Of a DNA stretch of 64,000 bases, positions 8,161 through 16,796 are shown piece after piece. Under the pieces are notes generated by a model. That model ran no database searches and was not told where the DNA came from. It saw only the letters and a list, made by a program, of their open reading frames with translations. Made by a program: the position numbers and the translations under genes. The DNA is from Natrialba sp. SSL1 (GTDB lineage Archaea > Halobacteriota > Halobacteria > Halobacteriales > Natrialbaceae), in assembly GCF_001861355.1 (NCBI RefSeq), contig NZ_MASN01000037.1:1-64000 (forward strand), given 5' to 3'. How positions within the stretch are numbered: position 1 is the first letter of the stretch; every line of letters starts with the position of its first letter.

Positions 8161-8577
8161 TTAGGCGGTCTCCAGTTCGACGTGCGTTGCAGTCGGTCGC
8201 GACCGCCGCCCGTACGCGGGCAGCGGAGAGCCGACGATCTCGAGGTTGTCGTAGGTCTGGTACCCCTCTGCGATCGGTTCGAGCGTGACGGTGTCTCCTG
8301 CCTGCAGATCACTCAGCAGGTCGGCCCGTCCCTCGATCGCCGGGTTGTCGACGACGTCGGTGCCTGACTCCGAGCGCGTGAGTTCCGTGCCGTTGGCGTG
8401 ATACCGGACAGGACGGTCCTCAACGACGGTGTAGTCGTCTTCGACGGGCTGGCCGTAGCCGTCGACGCAGACGCCATCCTCACAGGTCGTTCCCTCCGGA
8501 CAGTCGCCGTCGCTACCGCACTCGATGGAGCCGAATCTCTCGGCAGTCAGTCGGTGCGTTGGTCGGAGTCGAGACAT
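8161..8577 (-). CDS. Head-closure-type protein with a four-cysteine knot
   Basis: This 138-aa protein occupies the head-closure slot between the connector and gp10-like genes. The C-terminal two thirds are beta-rich (VEDRPVRYHANGTEL, AGDTVTLEPIAEGYQ) as expected for a stopper protein. Residues about 20-37 carry ECGSDGDCPEGTTCEDGVC, four cysteines with regular spacing that recall small disulfide modules of secreted proteins. Such a module is unusual in a virion neck protein, and it could bind metal or form disulfides in the assembled particle. The head-closure role is inferred from order. Confidence 0.6.
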   Translation of the reverse strand: MSRLRPTHRLTAERFGSIECGSDGDCPEGTTCEDGVCVDGYGQPVEDDYTVVEDRPVRYHANGTELTRSESGTDVVDNPAIEGRADLLSDLQAGDTVTLEPIAEGYQTYDNLEIVGSPLPAYGRRSRPTATHVELETA

Positions 8578-8582
8578 AGTCG

Positions 8583-9026
8583 TTACCGGGTTGGACCGCG
8601 AGCGTCTGGCGTTCGGATCACTGCAGGCGGTTTGTTCGCGTTCGCGAGCGTGCCACTCTCGTCGAGTGCGACCGCCTTCTGTCCGGCCGACGTCGACCGA
8701 TAGTCCGCATAGTCGCGGTCGCCCGCGAACGAGGTCGACGAGCCGTCCGATCGGGACTCGCTGTCTGCCTGTCGGAGTTCGTCAACGCCCGAGGAGAGAA
8801 CAAAGTGTGCCGCGAGGTAGCGCTCGAGGAGTTCGAGACGGTCATTAGACATCCCGGTCGCTTCGAGATCCTCGTCGACGACCAGCGCCGCAGGGACGAT
8901 CCCGACCGTGCCGACTTGTGTATCGGTCAGTTCGGGGATGGGGAGCTCCTCGGCCTCGAGTTCCTGGCGAACGTCCTCGACGGTGGTTCGGTGCTCGGAG
9001 TCGTCGAAGCCGTTGCCGTTACTCAT
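8583..9026 (-). CDS. Head-tail connector / adaptor protein
   Basis: The 147-aa protein has the layout of head completion adaptors: an N-terminal helix set with LPIPELTDTQVGTVGIVPAA, then RLELLERYLAAHFVLSSG, a helix typical of DUF4054/gp15-like adaptors that dock to the portal. A flexible Ser/Gly-rich tail follows. I chose the ATG at 9026, which overlaps the upstream stop (ATGAGTAA); the TTG at 9032 is less likely. The family call is based on the helix motif and on location. Confidence 0.7.
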   Translation of the reverse strand: MSNGNGFDDSEHRTTVEDVRQELEAEELPIPELTDTQVGTVGIVPAALVVDEDLEATGMSNDRLELLERYLAAHFVLSSGVDELRQADSESRSDGSSTSFAGDRDYADYRSTSAGQKAVALDESGTLANANKPPAVIRTPDARGPTR

Positions 9027-9429
9027 CGTCAAGTTCGTCGTGGCGTACTTCGACAGCGTCGATCACCTTCTCCGAGCGCTCGGTCGCTTTGATCTTGTCG
9101 AGGACATCGTCGACGACACCAGACTCGACCGTCTCGATGCGGTCCTGGTAGCCGTCATGGTCTTCGAACCAGGCGTCCTTGTCGAACGCGACCGAGCCGT
9201 CTTCATCCGCGGACGTCTCGGGGTCGGGATCTTCGCCGAAGTGTCCGGCGACCTCCCGTTCGCGTTCGGTCAACTCGGCTGGTTCGGTGTTTTCTTCGAC
9301 GCGTTCGATCTGGTTGCCGTACGCGCGGAGTTCCGAGTCGGTCGGTTCGAACTCCTCACCCGGCGCGATCGTCTCGCCAGTGTCGTGACGCTTCAGTCGC
9401 GTCGACGACGTCCAGCGGTGTGTCGTCAC
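9019..9429 (-). CDS. Head-region protein of unknown function
   Basis: A 136-aa, very acidic protein follows the capsid gene. Its N-terminal 35 residues (HDTGETIAPGEEFEPTDSEL) resemble the small domain often found in phage genes just after the capsid, in which a short beta motif is followed by a helix. The rest is charged and helical (DVLDKIKATERSEKVIDAVE). It starts with GTG at 9429. A head-completion or capsid-accessory role is plausible; no catalytic feature is visible. Confidence 0.6.
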   Translation of the reverse strand: MTTHRWTSSTRLKRHDTGETIAPGEEFEPTDSELRAYGNQIERVEENTEPAELTEREREVAGHFGEDPDPETSADEDGSVAFDKDAWFEDHDGYQDRIETVESGVVDDVLDKIKATERSEKVIDAVEVRHDELDDE

Positions 9430-9435
9430 GAGTGA

Positions 9436-10623
9436 TCACCCGTCGATGCCGGTACCGACGGCGATGCCGTAGATCTCGTCGTACGTCGCCTTGATGCGAG
9501 GAACGCGCATCCCGAGGTGCTTGTACTTCGTCGCCAGTCCCATGTCGATCTCGCCGGACATCGTCGTCGGTGCCTGCCCGTCTGCGAGGTCGACGACATC
9601 GGAGTTCTGTACGACCATCACGCACTGGTCGGGATCGAGCGCGCCGGACATCCGGAAGTCGATCCACGGGAAGTCCTGCTGTAGGCGCTGCAGGAGGTTC
9701 ATGTTGCCGTCGCCCTGCGGATCGGGCTGGAGCGTGAGGTTGCCCCACTGCGCGGTCGGGTAGTACAGCCAGACGCCCTCCTGCTGTGCGTTGTAGCCGC
9801 GGTTGCGGTCCTCGGTTTGAGCGTTGAGCTCTCCCTGCAGATCCTGGACGGTCTCGACGACGTTCGACGCTTCGGACCACGGACCGAAGCCACTCTCCTC
9901 AAGCTTGTAGTCGGTCGTGAGGTAGCCGTCGACGGAGTAGAGGCCACCCTGGATCTCGAGTTCGGTGTTCCAGCCGCGGAAGACGAGATCCTCCATCGAG
10001 TCGGCGAGTTGCTCGCCGGCCTCTTCCGCACCTTCGGCCTCGGCATCCTCGCCGAAGTTCTGCGAGTTCATGAGCTCGCGTTCGTCGATCTCCCAGTCGA
10101 CGTAGTCGTAGGGCAGCGCGACGCCCTCACGGAACTTGACCGGCTGGTCGTCGTTGCCCTGCGACCGGAGGTTCATGCCACGCTCGGATTCGTAGGCGTC
10201 CGAGCGGACCTGGTAGAGACTGACCAGGCGCGCCGGCGAGACGTCACGGTCAAGGCCGGCGTCGATCAGGTCCTCGACGGCTGTCTTCGCGATGCGGGCC
10301 TCGGTGACCTGGAGGTCATCCCGATCTTCCCACTCGTCGTAGTCGAGGCGCTGGGCGTTCGCAGAGATGCCACCCATCGCGCCCTTCCGGTAGCCCTTCT
10401 GGAGGCCGTTCGCTGCGGCCTGCCAGAGTGCCTTCTGCTGCTCGACGCCCTCCGGGCCGTACTCCTGCTTGGCTGCCTGGAGGGACTTCTGGTACATCCG
10501 CTGCTGGAGTCGGCTCTTCTGCTCTTCCCGGTTCTCGAAGAGGATGCGCTTCTGGAGGCCAGTCAGCCCATCGCTGTCGCTGTCGGGGACGGTTCGGTTC
10601 GCCGCGATACCTGCTGCTACCAT
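9436..10623 (-). CDS. Major capsid protein
   Basis: The 395-aa protein directly follows the protease/scaffold and decoration-like genes, the usual site of the HK97-fold capsid protein. The N-terminus is helical and Gln-rich (LQQRMYQKSLQAAKQEYGPEG), which could be a scaffold-like arm. The centre has DQPVKFREGVALPYDYVDWE and a long helix AEGAEEAGEQLADSMEDLV (spine-like). The C-terminal half includes YYPTAQWGNLTLQPDPQGDG and ends with LGMRVPRIKATYDEIYGIAVG, typical of the last strand of the A domain. The fold is inferred; size and order support it. Confidence 0.8.
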   Translation of the reverse strand: MVAAGIAANRTVPDSDSDGLTGLQKRILFENREEQKSRLQQRMYQKSLQAAKQEYGPEGVEQQKALWQAAANGLQKGYRKGAMGGISANAQRLDYDEWEDRDDLQVTEARIAKTAVEDLIDAGLDRDVSPARLVSLYQVRSDAYESERGMNLRSQGNDDQPVKFREGVALPYDYVDWEIDERELMNSQNFGEDAEAEGAEEAGEQLADSMEDLVFRGWNTELEIQGGLYSVDGYLTTDYKLEESGFGPWSEASNVVETVQDLQGELNAQTEDRNRGYNAQQEGVWLYYPTAQWGNLTLQPDPQGDGNMNLLQRLQQDFPWIDFRMSGALDPDQCVMVVQNSDVVDLADGQAPTTMSGEIDMGLATKYKHLGMRVPRIKATYDEIYGIAVGTGIDG

Positions 10624-10624
10624 C

Positions 10625-11089
10625 TTAGATCACCTCGTATTCGAAGCGGTCACCGGCCTCAGCGGTATCCTCGAGTGCGATCGCGAGCTTTGCGCCCTCA
10701 TCTTCGTCGACGTGAGCGGCGAACGTGCCGTCTCCCGCCGAGACGACGTGGTCGCCCTCGCTGACGGTGCCGTCGGAGACACCGTTCTCGTCGCCCTCAC
10801 CGGGTCGGAGGACGTACGCACGAACCTCGTCACCAGCCTCAGTGTAGTCGATGTCCTTGGGCTGTTCGCGACCGTCGCTGCTCCCAGTCTTCTTTTCCTG
10901 TGCGATCCGGACGGAGACGTTCTCGCCGGCGGCCGTCTGTGAGCCGACGAGCGGGACGCCGTCGTCGTCGACGCCCTGGATCTCGAGAAGTTCGCCCGGT
11001 GTGACGGTCTCGCCCTCTGCGAGACGGTAGGTTCGTTGGATCGCCGAGCCGAGTTCGCGCCGGCTGCCGATCTTGGTGGAGCGGGACAT
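10625..11089 (-). CDS. Capsid decoration / stabilisation protein (putative)
   Basis: This 154-aa beta-rich, acidic protein lies one base upstream of the capsid gene. Phrases such as TVTPGELLEIQG, GENVSVRIAQEKK, SEGDHVVSAGDGTFAAHV and EAGDRFEYEVI resemble the barrel of DUF2190-type capsid decoration proteins, which sit on the capsid surface and stabilise it. It starts with ATG at 11089, adjoining the scaffold gene stop at 11091. Function is by analogy and order. Confidence 0.7.
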   Translation of the reverse strand: MSRSTKIGSRRELGSAIQRTYRLAEGETVTPGELLEIQGVDDDGVPLVGSQTAAGENVSVRIAQEKKTGSSDGREQPKDIDYTEAGDEVRAYVLRPGEGDENGVSDGTVSEGDHVVSAGDGTFAAHVDEDEGAKLAIALEDTAEAGDRFEYEVI

Positions 11090-11090
11090 C

Positions 11091-12590
11091 TTAGTTCACC
11101 TCCAGATCCGGCATGTCATCGCCGTCGACGCTGTCCTCGTTGCCCGTTGCGCCGAAGCTGGGCGATCCTGCCGCCGGGAGACCGCCGGACTGGGTCGCGC
11201 CGCGTTCCTTGCGCTCGAGTTCCTTCTCGGGGAGCCCGGCGATCCAGTCGACGTCGTCCTCGTCGTACTCGTCGGAGTTCGCGACGATCTTCTTGGCGCG
11301 TTCTTCGGCCTCGAGCTGGTTGGCTGCGGTCTCGACGTGTTGATCGATCGAGTCCTCGGTGACCATCCGGTCTTCGAGGTCATCGAGTCGGTTCATGACG
11401 GCGTCGAGGCCGTCATCGGTATTGTCGACGCCGTCACCCTCGCCGTCGCCACCATCGGCATCGGAGACATCATCGTCGTCTGTACCATCGTCGTCATCGC
11501 CACCGTCAGCGTCCGGTCCGTCGGAGCCGTCGTTGGCAGCGTTCGCGACGACCATCTCGTGCGTGTTCTTGAGACAAGTATCGCCCATGTGCTCGAGCGA
11601 GTCCTCGTTGAGCTCGCTGTTGGCAGTGATGAAGCGAATCAGCTCCTCTCGCTTGTCGTCTTTCATAGTTGAGTTACCAGTAGTGTCCGCGCCGGATTCC
11701 GCCGGTTCGTTAGAGTTCTGTTCGCCAGCCTCCCCGTCACCGCCGCGGGGGTCATCGTCCGGTGTGTCCGCAGTCTGCGACTTCGTCGTCCCGTCCGTCG
11801 GGCCAGCGGCCGAGCCCACCAGCGACGCGATGCCGCTGAAGAGCTGTCGGACGCCGGCCATCTGTGATCCGTTGTCCATCGTCCGCTGGCCCTCGCCCTG
11901 CCCAGTCTGGGGGCTTACGGGGTCATCGGTGCCGGCGGAAATCGCACCGACATCGGGGTAGTCGGCTACGTTCGCGGCCACGCCAGGCGCGATCCCACAG
12001 CCATCCACGACCGAACAGACGCCTCGACCATTGGGGATCAGCGCAACCGAGTCCGGCGCGGCAATCGCCTTCGCGTCCTCTCGGTAGGATCCATCGTACT
12101 CGCCTGGCGGAAGCTCGGCGTGAAGGTACTGTGAGGAAACCTCGAGGCCGCGGCCGGCTTCGACGTCATCGACGATGTCGGCCGCCTCGCCGCCCATCTC
12201 TCGAGCCTCGTCTGCATTGATCGCGATGTCAGCACGGACGTACTCGCCGTCGAAGCGATCGTTCTCGACGGTGCCGACACCAAGCGTCTCCTGGACATCT
12301 TCGTTCGCAGCGAGGACGATGTCGTCTTCCGGCCGGTCAGGGTCGTGCCAAGAAAACTCGGAGCGGTTGCGCGGGTGGTTGACTGTCGGCGTCGTGCCGT
12401 CCCAACCCGTGCCACCGTGCGTGTTCTCCATCTCAGTACTGGCGGCGATCCACTCGCGGGGGACGTAACCCGTCGCGAGGTCCATCGGCTTGACGATGGG
12501 GACGCCCGTGGCGACGTAGTACCGGTCGCCGTTGCGGGTCTCCTCGACGATCTCAACGTCTTCGCCGTTTGCGGTGATGTATCTCGTCAT
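11091..12590 (-). CDS. Prohead protease/scaffold fusion, DUF2213 type
   Basis: The 499-aa protein starts at the ATG at 12590 (MTRYITANGEDVEIVEET). The N-terminal about 220 residues match the DUF2213 architecture found between portal and capsid genes in tailed viruses: PREWIAASTEMENTHGG, TPTVNHPRNRSEFSWHDP, GRGLEVSSQYLHAELPPG and a DSVALIPNGRGVC motif. The middle is a low-complexity acidic linker and the C-terminal 170 residues are helical and scaffold-like (RLDDLEDRMVTEDSIDQHVE). A conserved block after an internal Met (MKDDKREELIRFITANSELN) could be the start of a separate scaffold product. Protease activity is a family inference. Confidence 0.8.
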   Translation of the reverse strand: MTRYITANGEDVEIVEETRNGDRYYVATGVPIVKPMDLATGYVPREWIAASTEMENTHGGTGWDGTTPTVNHPRNRSEFSWHDPDRPEDDIVLAANEDVQETLGVGTVENDRFDGEYVRADIAINADEAREMGGEAADIVDDVEAGRGLEVSSQYLHAELPPGEYDGSYREDAKAIAAPDSVALIPNGRGVCSVVDGCGIAPGVAANVADYPDVGAISAGTDDPVSPQTGQGEGQRTMDNGSQMAGVRQLFSGIASLVGSAAGPTDGTTKSQTADTPDDDPRGGDGEAGEQNSNEPAESGADTTGNSTMKDDKREELIRFITANSELNEDSLEHMGDTCLKNTHEMVVANAANDGSDGPDADGGDDDDGTDDDDVSDADGGDGEGDGVDNTDDGLDAVMNRLDDLEDRMVTEDSIDQHVETAANQLEAEERAKKIVANSDEYDEDDVDWIAGLPEKELERKERGATQSGGLPAAGSPSFGATGNEDSVDGDDMPDLEVN

Positions 12591-12592
12591 GC

Positions 12593-13459
12593 TTACAGAT
12601 CCTCCAGGGTGCGGACGTCGGTCACTTCCCACCGGCACCGGCAGTGGGGATGCGTATCCCGCGGGATGTGGAAGTCCTGGGCGTCCTCAAGTGTCCAGTC
12701 TCGCTGGGCGAGTTCCTGGCACTGCTCGCAGACGCGGTCGTCTTGTGCCGTTCGGAACTCGGGCTCGACATTGAGCTCGACTTCGACCTCGTCCGGGACC
12801 CGCTCGTAACTCGAGAGCTGGCCCGTCGTGTTGTACTGGTTGACGACCTCCGCTGCGGTGTCGGCCGTGACCTCGGACTTGTAGACCTGGCCGCGCTCGA
12901 CGATGTCCGATGCCAGCTGCGTTCGAGAGACCTCCAAGCCGCCGTCGGTGATGATCTCCCGAGCGTCACCTCGGAAGTCGTCCATCTCCGAGCGGACGCG
13001 GCCGGCCAGCGCGATCACACCGAGGCCGATCGCCTCCTGGACGTTGTCCTGGGCGAGCGTCTCGTCAGGATCGCCGATATCGACGCCGGCATCACGGAGT
13101 TCGCGATGGGCGTCGGTCGCGCCCCGCTCGACAGCGTGTTCGAGATGTCGTTCGGCTTTGTCCTCGAACTCAGACGTGAGTATTGTCGACTCGATCTGTC
13201 GTTCGAGCCAGTCGTCGAAGCGGCGAGCCTTCTCAGCGTCGGAGAGCCCAGACCACTCCGAAAACGCGTTGTCGTCCATCCCGAAGGCGTCATCCTCGAG
13301 GATCTTCTCGCGGATCGCAGCGTCGACCTCGCCGATCCGGCCGCGAATCCAGCGACTGAGCGCTCTTTGGTCAGTGGTCGTCTGCGTGGGATCCGCGCGG
13401 CCGCGATCTTCGATCGCGTACTCGTTGGCCGTCGCGTGAGCGTGAGAACAGCTACTCAT
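12593..13459 (-). CDS. MuF-type head morphogenesis protein
   Basis: The 288-aa protein carries the phage Mu F signature at its C-terminus: RTAQDDRVCEQCQELAQRDW, then HIPRDTHPHCRCRWEV, with Cys and His spaced as in the family. N-terminal residues 30-200 are helical and contain SGLSDAEKARRFDDWLERQI. MuF-like proteins are minor head proteins made next to the portal and are thought to aid head assembly or be injected. It overlaps the upstream small gene by 8 bases. Confidence 0.88.
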   Translation of the reverse strand: MSSCSHAHATANEYAIEDRGRADPTQTTTDQRALSRWIRGRIGEVDAAIREKILEDDAFGMDDNAFSEWSGLSDAEKARRFDDWLERQIESTILTSEFEDKAERHLEHAVERGATDAHRELRDAGVDIGDPDETLAQDNVQEAIGLGVIALAGRVRSEMDDFRGDAREIITDGGLEVSRTQLASDIVERGQVYKSEVTADTAAEVVNQYNTTGQLSSYERVPDEVEVELNVEPEFRTAQDDRVCEQCQELAQRDWTLEDAQDFHIPRDTHPHCRCRWEVTDVRTLEDL

Positions 13460-13649
13460 CGTCGGCCACCTCCAATGTGTCAGTCAGTTCGACGGCCCGG
13501 CGAAGCGTCGGCTCGTTAACACCGGCCTGTGATGCAAGCAGAAGGACCTCGTCAGGCATGTCGTCATCGGACCACCCATCTGCCTCCTCGAGCATCCGAG
13601 ACAGGAGTTGTGCGTGGGTTTTGTTTACCAATCCACAGAGGTCACTCAT
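13452..13649 (-). CDS. Small helical protein between portal and MuF genes
   Basis: This 65-aa protein starts at the ATG at 13649; the longer frame upstream belongs to the tiny gene before it. It is helical and acidic (THAQLLSRMLEEADGWSDDD, then ELTDTLEVADDE) and has a helix-turn-helix-like stretch, ASQAGVNEPTLRRAVELT. It overlaps the neighbours on both sides by 8 bases, indicating coupled translation. The function is unknown; a DNA-binding role is only a possibility. Confidence 0.65.
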   Translation of the reverse strand: MSDLCGLVNKTHAQLLSRMLEEADGWSDDDMPDEVLLLASQAGVNEPTLRRAVELTDTLEVADDE

Positions 13650-13749
13650 CGCAATCACCTGCCAGGGAAAGTGGCACCATCGGGCAGCCGTGATACACGT
13701 AGCCACCGGGACTGATCCAGTAGTACTCGCCGTCGTCGGTGAACGGCAT
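13642..13749 (-). CDS. 35-aa ORF coupled to the portal gene
   Basis: A 35-residue ORF starts at an ATG that overlaps the portal stop as ATGA (13749-13751) and ends 8 bases inside the next gene. The product is MPFTDDGEYYWISPGGYVYH followed by a Cys-containing tail ending GDCDE. Tight coupling on both sides and the sensible composition (aromatic, acidic) favour a real gene. It is too short for family recognition. Confidence 0.55.
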   Translation of the reverse strand: MPFTDDGEYYWISPGGYVYHGCPMVPLSLAGDCDE

Positions 13750-15242
13750 CACTCATCGCCCCCGTAGTTGGCCGTTATCTCCTCAACCGACCGAGCGTTC
13801 GCCGCTGCCTCGGAGTCCGCCTCGAGCTCACCGACCATGTCCTCGACGCCGTCGACGTCCTCAGGGAGGTCACCAGTCCGAGCGTAGTCCATCACGACCT
13901 GGTGGCCGAAGTCCGTGATCGGGTCTTGGCTGACCTGGCCCAGCGCTTCGAAGCGAGTCTTCTCGAGTTCGGCCTGTTCCTTCTCGGAGAGCACGCGGAG
14001 TGCGTCCCATTCCCAGCCGAACGTGCCACCGATCGGCGAGGCGATCAAGCCGTTGTCGACGAACCACTGGACGTGTGGCGTCGCGATCAGCGGGTCGCCG
14101 TACTCGGTCCGGCGCTCTTTGATCAGCCCGAAGTAGGCCTGTGTGTCTTCCTCTGCAGAAGCGAGTGCACCCGCGGGATCACCCTCGAAGACGCGTTTCG
14201 GGATGCCGGTATCGGTCGCGAGCGCCGAGAGTTGCGGCTCGAAGATGTTCGAGACGTCGGCGATCCGGCCGCCGAGTTCCTTGACGGTCCCGACGGACTC
14301 GAAGAGTGGTTTCAGCCCCTGGTTCCACTCCTGCATCTCTTCGTCGTTCTGTTCCCAGAAGTCGTCGTTCGTGACGTTGACCTTCTCAGGGTCGTACTCG
14401 ACGGCGAGGCCTTTGTCGGCACCGCGATAGGCCATTTCGGCGACCGATCCCAGCGTCTTGAGGATGTCACGCAGGATGTTGAACGTCCCCTCGAGGCGCG
14501 GCGGCGCGAAGAAGTCGTGATCAAGCCGACGGCCGGCAGGGACAGCGACCGTCCTCGAGTGGTGGACGTCCCAGACGCGCTCGGATTGGGAAACGTCGCG
14601 ATCGCCCTCGCTCGCGAAGTCGATCGAGTACTGAACTGGGAGCCCCCAGCGCCCTTCGCCGGCGTGTTCTTCGGTGCCCCACTCGATCCCGTCGACGGAG
14701 ACCTCGGAGAACTGCCTGATCTGAACGACGTTGTCCAGACCGTCCGCGGTGAACTGCATCGGATCGATCGGTTGGGCGAGGCGATCGGCGTCGACGGTGC
14801 CGTCCTCGTCGAGCGCGTCGGTCGTCACGAACACCGTCAGCCCGTAGCGCCCGATGCCGGCAAGCCGGTCGACGCGCTCGAACGTCGAGTCCAGGTTGAG
14901 ATTCTGGAAGAGTCGGTCGACATCCTGCTCGAAGTCGGTCTCGTTGTCGGGGTCGTCGACGACGGCCGGGGTGTCTCGCCACGTCGTGAACGCGGGACGG
15001 TCGACGATCGGGCCGGCGAAGGGATGCGTTCGGTAGAGTGCGTAGTACTGCTCGACTCGAGGGCGGCGCTTCCAGTCGAACGTCTCGTAGATATCGCGCT
15101 CCTGGAAGTTGGAGTCGCTCACAAGAGCAGCGATCTGGGCACGCATCGCCGTCGACGCTTGAACCGTCTGCTCAGCGTTGGCCGTCACGCCGGACTCGTC
15201 GCTGGTGCTCGAGACGTCGCCGTCGGATGTGTTGTCTGTCAT
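13749..15242 (-). CDS. Portal protein
   Basis: The 497-aa protein follows the large terminase gene. It has the pattern of the DUF1073/Gp6-like portal families: FAGPIVDRPAFTTWRDTP near residue 80, FERVDRLAGIGRYGLTVF at about 135, a wing with NILRDILKTLGSVAEMAYRG, and the conserved LSALATDTGIPKRVFEGDP, then SAEEDTQAYFGLIKERRTEY before the C-terminal helices. The dodecameric portal is the DNA entry vertex. The gene starts at the ATG at 15242, six bases after the TerL stop. Confidence 0.92.
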   Translation of the reverse strand: MTDNTSDGDVSSTSDESGVTANAEQTVQASTAMRAQIAALVSDSNFQERDIYETFDWKRRPRVEQYYALYRTHPFAGPIVDRPAFTTWRDTPAVVDDPDNETDFEQDVDRLFQNLNLDSTFERVDRLAGIGRYGLTVFVTTDALDEDGTVDADRLAQPIDPMQFTADGLDNVVQIRQFSEVSVDGIEWGTEEHAGEGRWGLPVQYSIDFASEGDRDVSQSERVWDVHHSRTVAVPAGRRLDHDFFAPPRLEGTFNILRDILKTLGSVAEMAYRGADKGLAVEYDPEKVNVTNDDFWEQNDEEMQEWNQGLKPLFESVGTVKELGGRIADVSNIFEPQLSALATDTGIPKRVFEGDPAGALASAEEDTQAYFGLIKERRTEYGDPLIATPHVQWFVDNGLIASPIGGTFGWEWDALRVLSEKEQAELEKTRFEALGQVSQDPITDFGHQVVMDYARTGDLPEDVDGVEDMVGELEADSEAAANARSVEEITANYGGDE

Positions 15243-15248
15243 GAAAAG

Positions 15249-16796
15249 TTAGGACCTCCAGGGCAGCGAGTCGAGTTTGCCGTCCTCCTCTTCGGGGATC
15301 AGCCCCTCCGCGGCGAGGATCGCCATCACGGCCGCGTCGAGGTGGTCCGGCGAGTGCCCGAGTCGCTCTTTGACGACGTCCTTCGAGTCGGCGACGTAGA
15401 CCTGCTCCCCCCGGCTCTTGATGTATCGCTCGGAGAGCGTGATCTCCCGAGCGGCGATCTTCAGCTCGTTGCGGAGGCGGGTATCGGCGAACTCCCCGCC
15501 ACGCTCGAGCCACTTGCCGAGCTCGCACAACCCCTCCGTCCACCGGTTCTTGTACTCGTCGGACTGGGCGGCGACGGCGTCGGCCTTGAACCGGTCGACA
15601 TCAGGGTAGCGTTTCGCCGTGTCGTCGAGGCCTTTCGACCCCTCGCCGACAGCGTCGCCGGAGATCTGCGCGTCCGGTTCCTCGTCAAGATTCGCCCAGA
15701 TCCGGTTGAACTGAACCGTGTGGTCGGTGCCTGGTTCGGAGTACTCGACGGTGAGGCAGCCACCGCGCTCGTCGATCTGGACGGTGCGATCGCCGCTGCG
15801 GGCGACGTCGATCCCGGTGCCGCGGCGAGCGCCGGCGTCGAGATCGCGTTCGTTCTCGACGTAACCTGCTTTGACGAGGTCGAGATCGAACGGCCGGTTC
15901 TGTGCAGCCCCGGCCGGTGGCATGATCCCGGCGAAGCGCCGGTACCATCGCGAGGAGAGATCCTTTCGGAACGACTCGGTTCCGCGGGTGGACATCGCTC
16001 GAGCCTCGTCGTAGCCGGGCCACGACTCGCCATTGAGTGCCTCCCACTTCTTTTTCAGCTTGTTGAGCCCGGTTAGGCCGGCGATCCACTCGCCATCGCG
16101 ACGGCCGACCTCCGTCTGAACATTGTGCGAGTCGAACGTCGAGTACTGCAGTTTCTCGGCCTCGATCCCGACCTCACCCATGTTCGCGACCGCGTTGGTC
16201 TCGTCTTCGGGCGGGTTCGAGATGACGACCATGCGGTCGTTGTCGTCGGAGATCAGCGAGTCCATCGAGTCCAACGTGTCCAGGTCGACGTCTTTCTTGT
16301 CGGCCTCGTCGACGATCACTAGGACGTGATCGTTGTGGACACCCTCGAGTTCGCCGGGATCTTCGGGACTGATCACTTCGAACTGCCATGTCGGTTCACC
16401 GTCGACGTCGATGTGGGGATTCGGCGACCACTTCCAGGTCGCCGCCGGCCAGTAGGGCGTCTGCTCGTTGAACGGCGACGACTCGTGGAGTTCCTCGGCG
16501 TCGGCGCAGAACGTCCGCTTGAGCTTTCCGTACGTTCCAGACGTCACGACGACGCTCGAGGGGTAGTGGCGGCGGTTGAACGTCAGGGAGAGTGCGACGA
16601 TACCGAATGTCTTCCCGAAACCGTTGCCACCCTCGAGGTGCGTGTACTGATGCTCGGCGACGTGCTCGAGGATCTCCCGCTGCTCGGGGGAGAGCGTGAT
16701 CCCGAACCAGTCCTCGGCCGCCCGCCAGTACTTCTCGGGTCCGGTGTAGTTCTCGGGAAGATGCTCCCGAACGTAGTCGGGTGTCGTGGTGCTCAT
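15249..16796 (-). CDS. terL: Terminase large subunit (packaging ATPase/nuclease)
   Basis: The 515-aa protein powers DNA packaging and cuts the concatemer. The ATPase has a Walker A site EGGNGFGKTFG (about residues 55-65) and Walker B VLVIVDEADKKD (about 158-169). The C-terminal RNase H-like nuclease shows acidic residues in GIDVARSGDRT (about 328), FKADAVAAQ (about 402) and SPDHLDAAV (about 488). It overlaps TerS by four bases (ATGA at 16793-16796). Length and motif order are normal. Confidence 0.95.
   Translation of the reverse strand: MSTTTPDYVREHLPENYTGPEKYWRAAEDWFGITLSPEQREILEHVAEHQYTHLEGGNGFGKTFGIVALSLTFNRRHYPSSVVVTSGTYGKLKRTFCADAEELHESSPFNEQTPYWPAATWKWSPNPHIDVDGEPTWQFEVISPEDPGELEGVHNDHVLVIVDEADKKDVDLDTLDSMDSLISDDNDRMVVISNPPEDETNAVANMGEVGIEAEKLQYSTFDSHNVQTEVGRRDGEWIAGLTGLNKLKKKWEALNGESWPGYDEARAMSTRGTESFRKDLSSRWYRRFAGIMPPAGAAQNRPFDLDLVKAGYVENERDLDAGARRGTGIDVARSGDRTVQIDERGGCLTVEYSEPGTDHTVQFNRIWANLDEEPDAQISGDAVGEGSKGLDDTAKRYPDVDRFKADAVAAQSDEYKNRWTEGLCELGKWLERGGEFADTRLRNELKIAAREITLSERYIKSRGEQVYVADSKDVVKERLGHSPDHLDAAVMAILAAEGLIPEEEDGKLDSLPWRS

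Noticed and set aside
13902-16076. 724-aa plus-strand frame over portal and terminase
   Set aside because: Antisense shadow of two clear viral genes in high-GC sequence.
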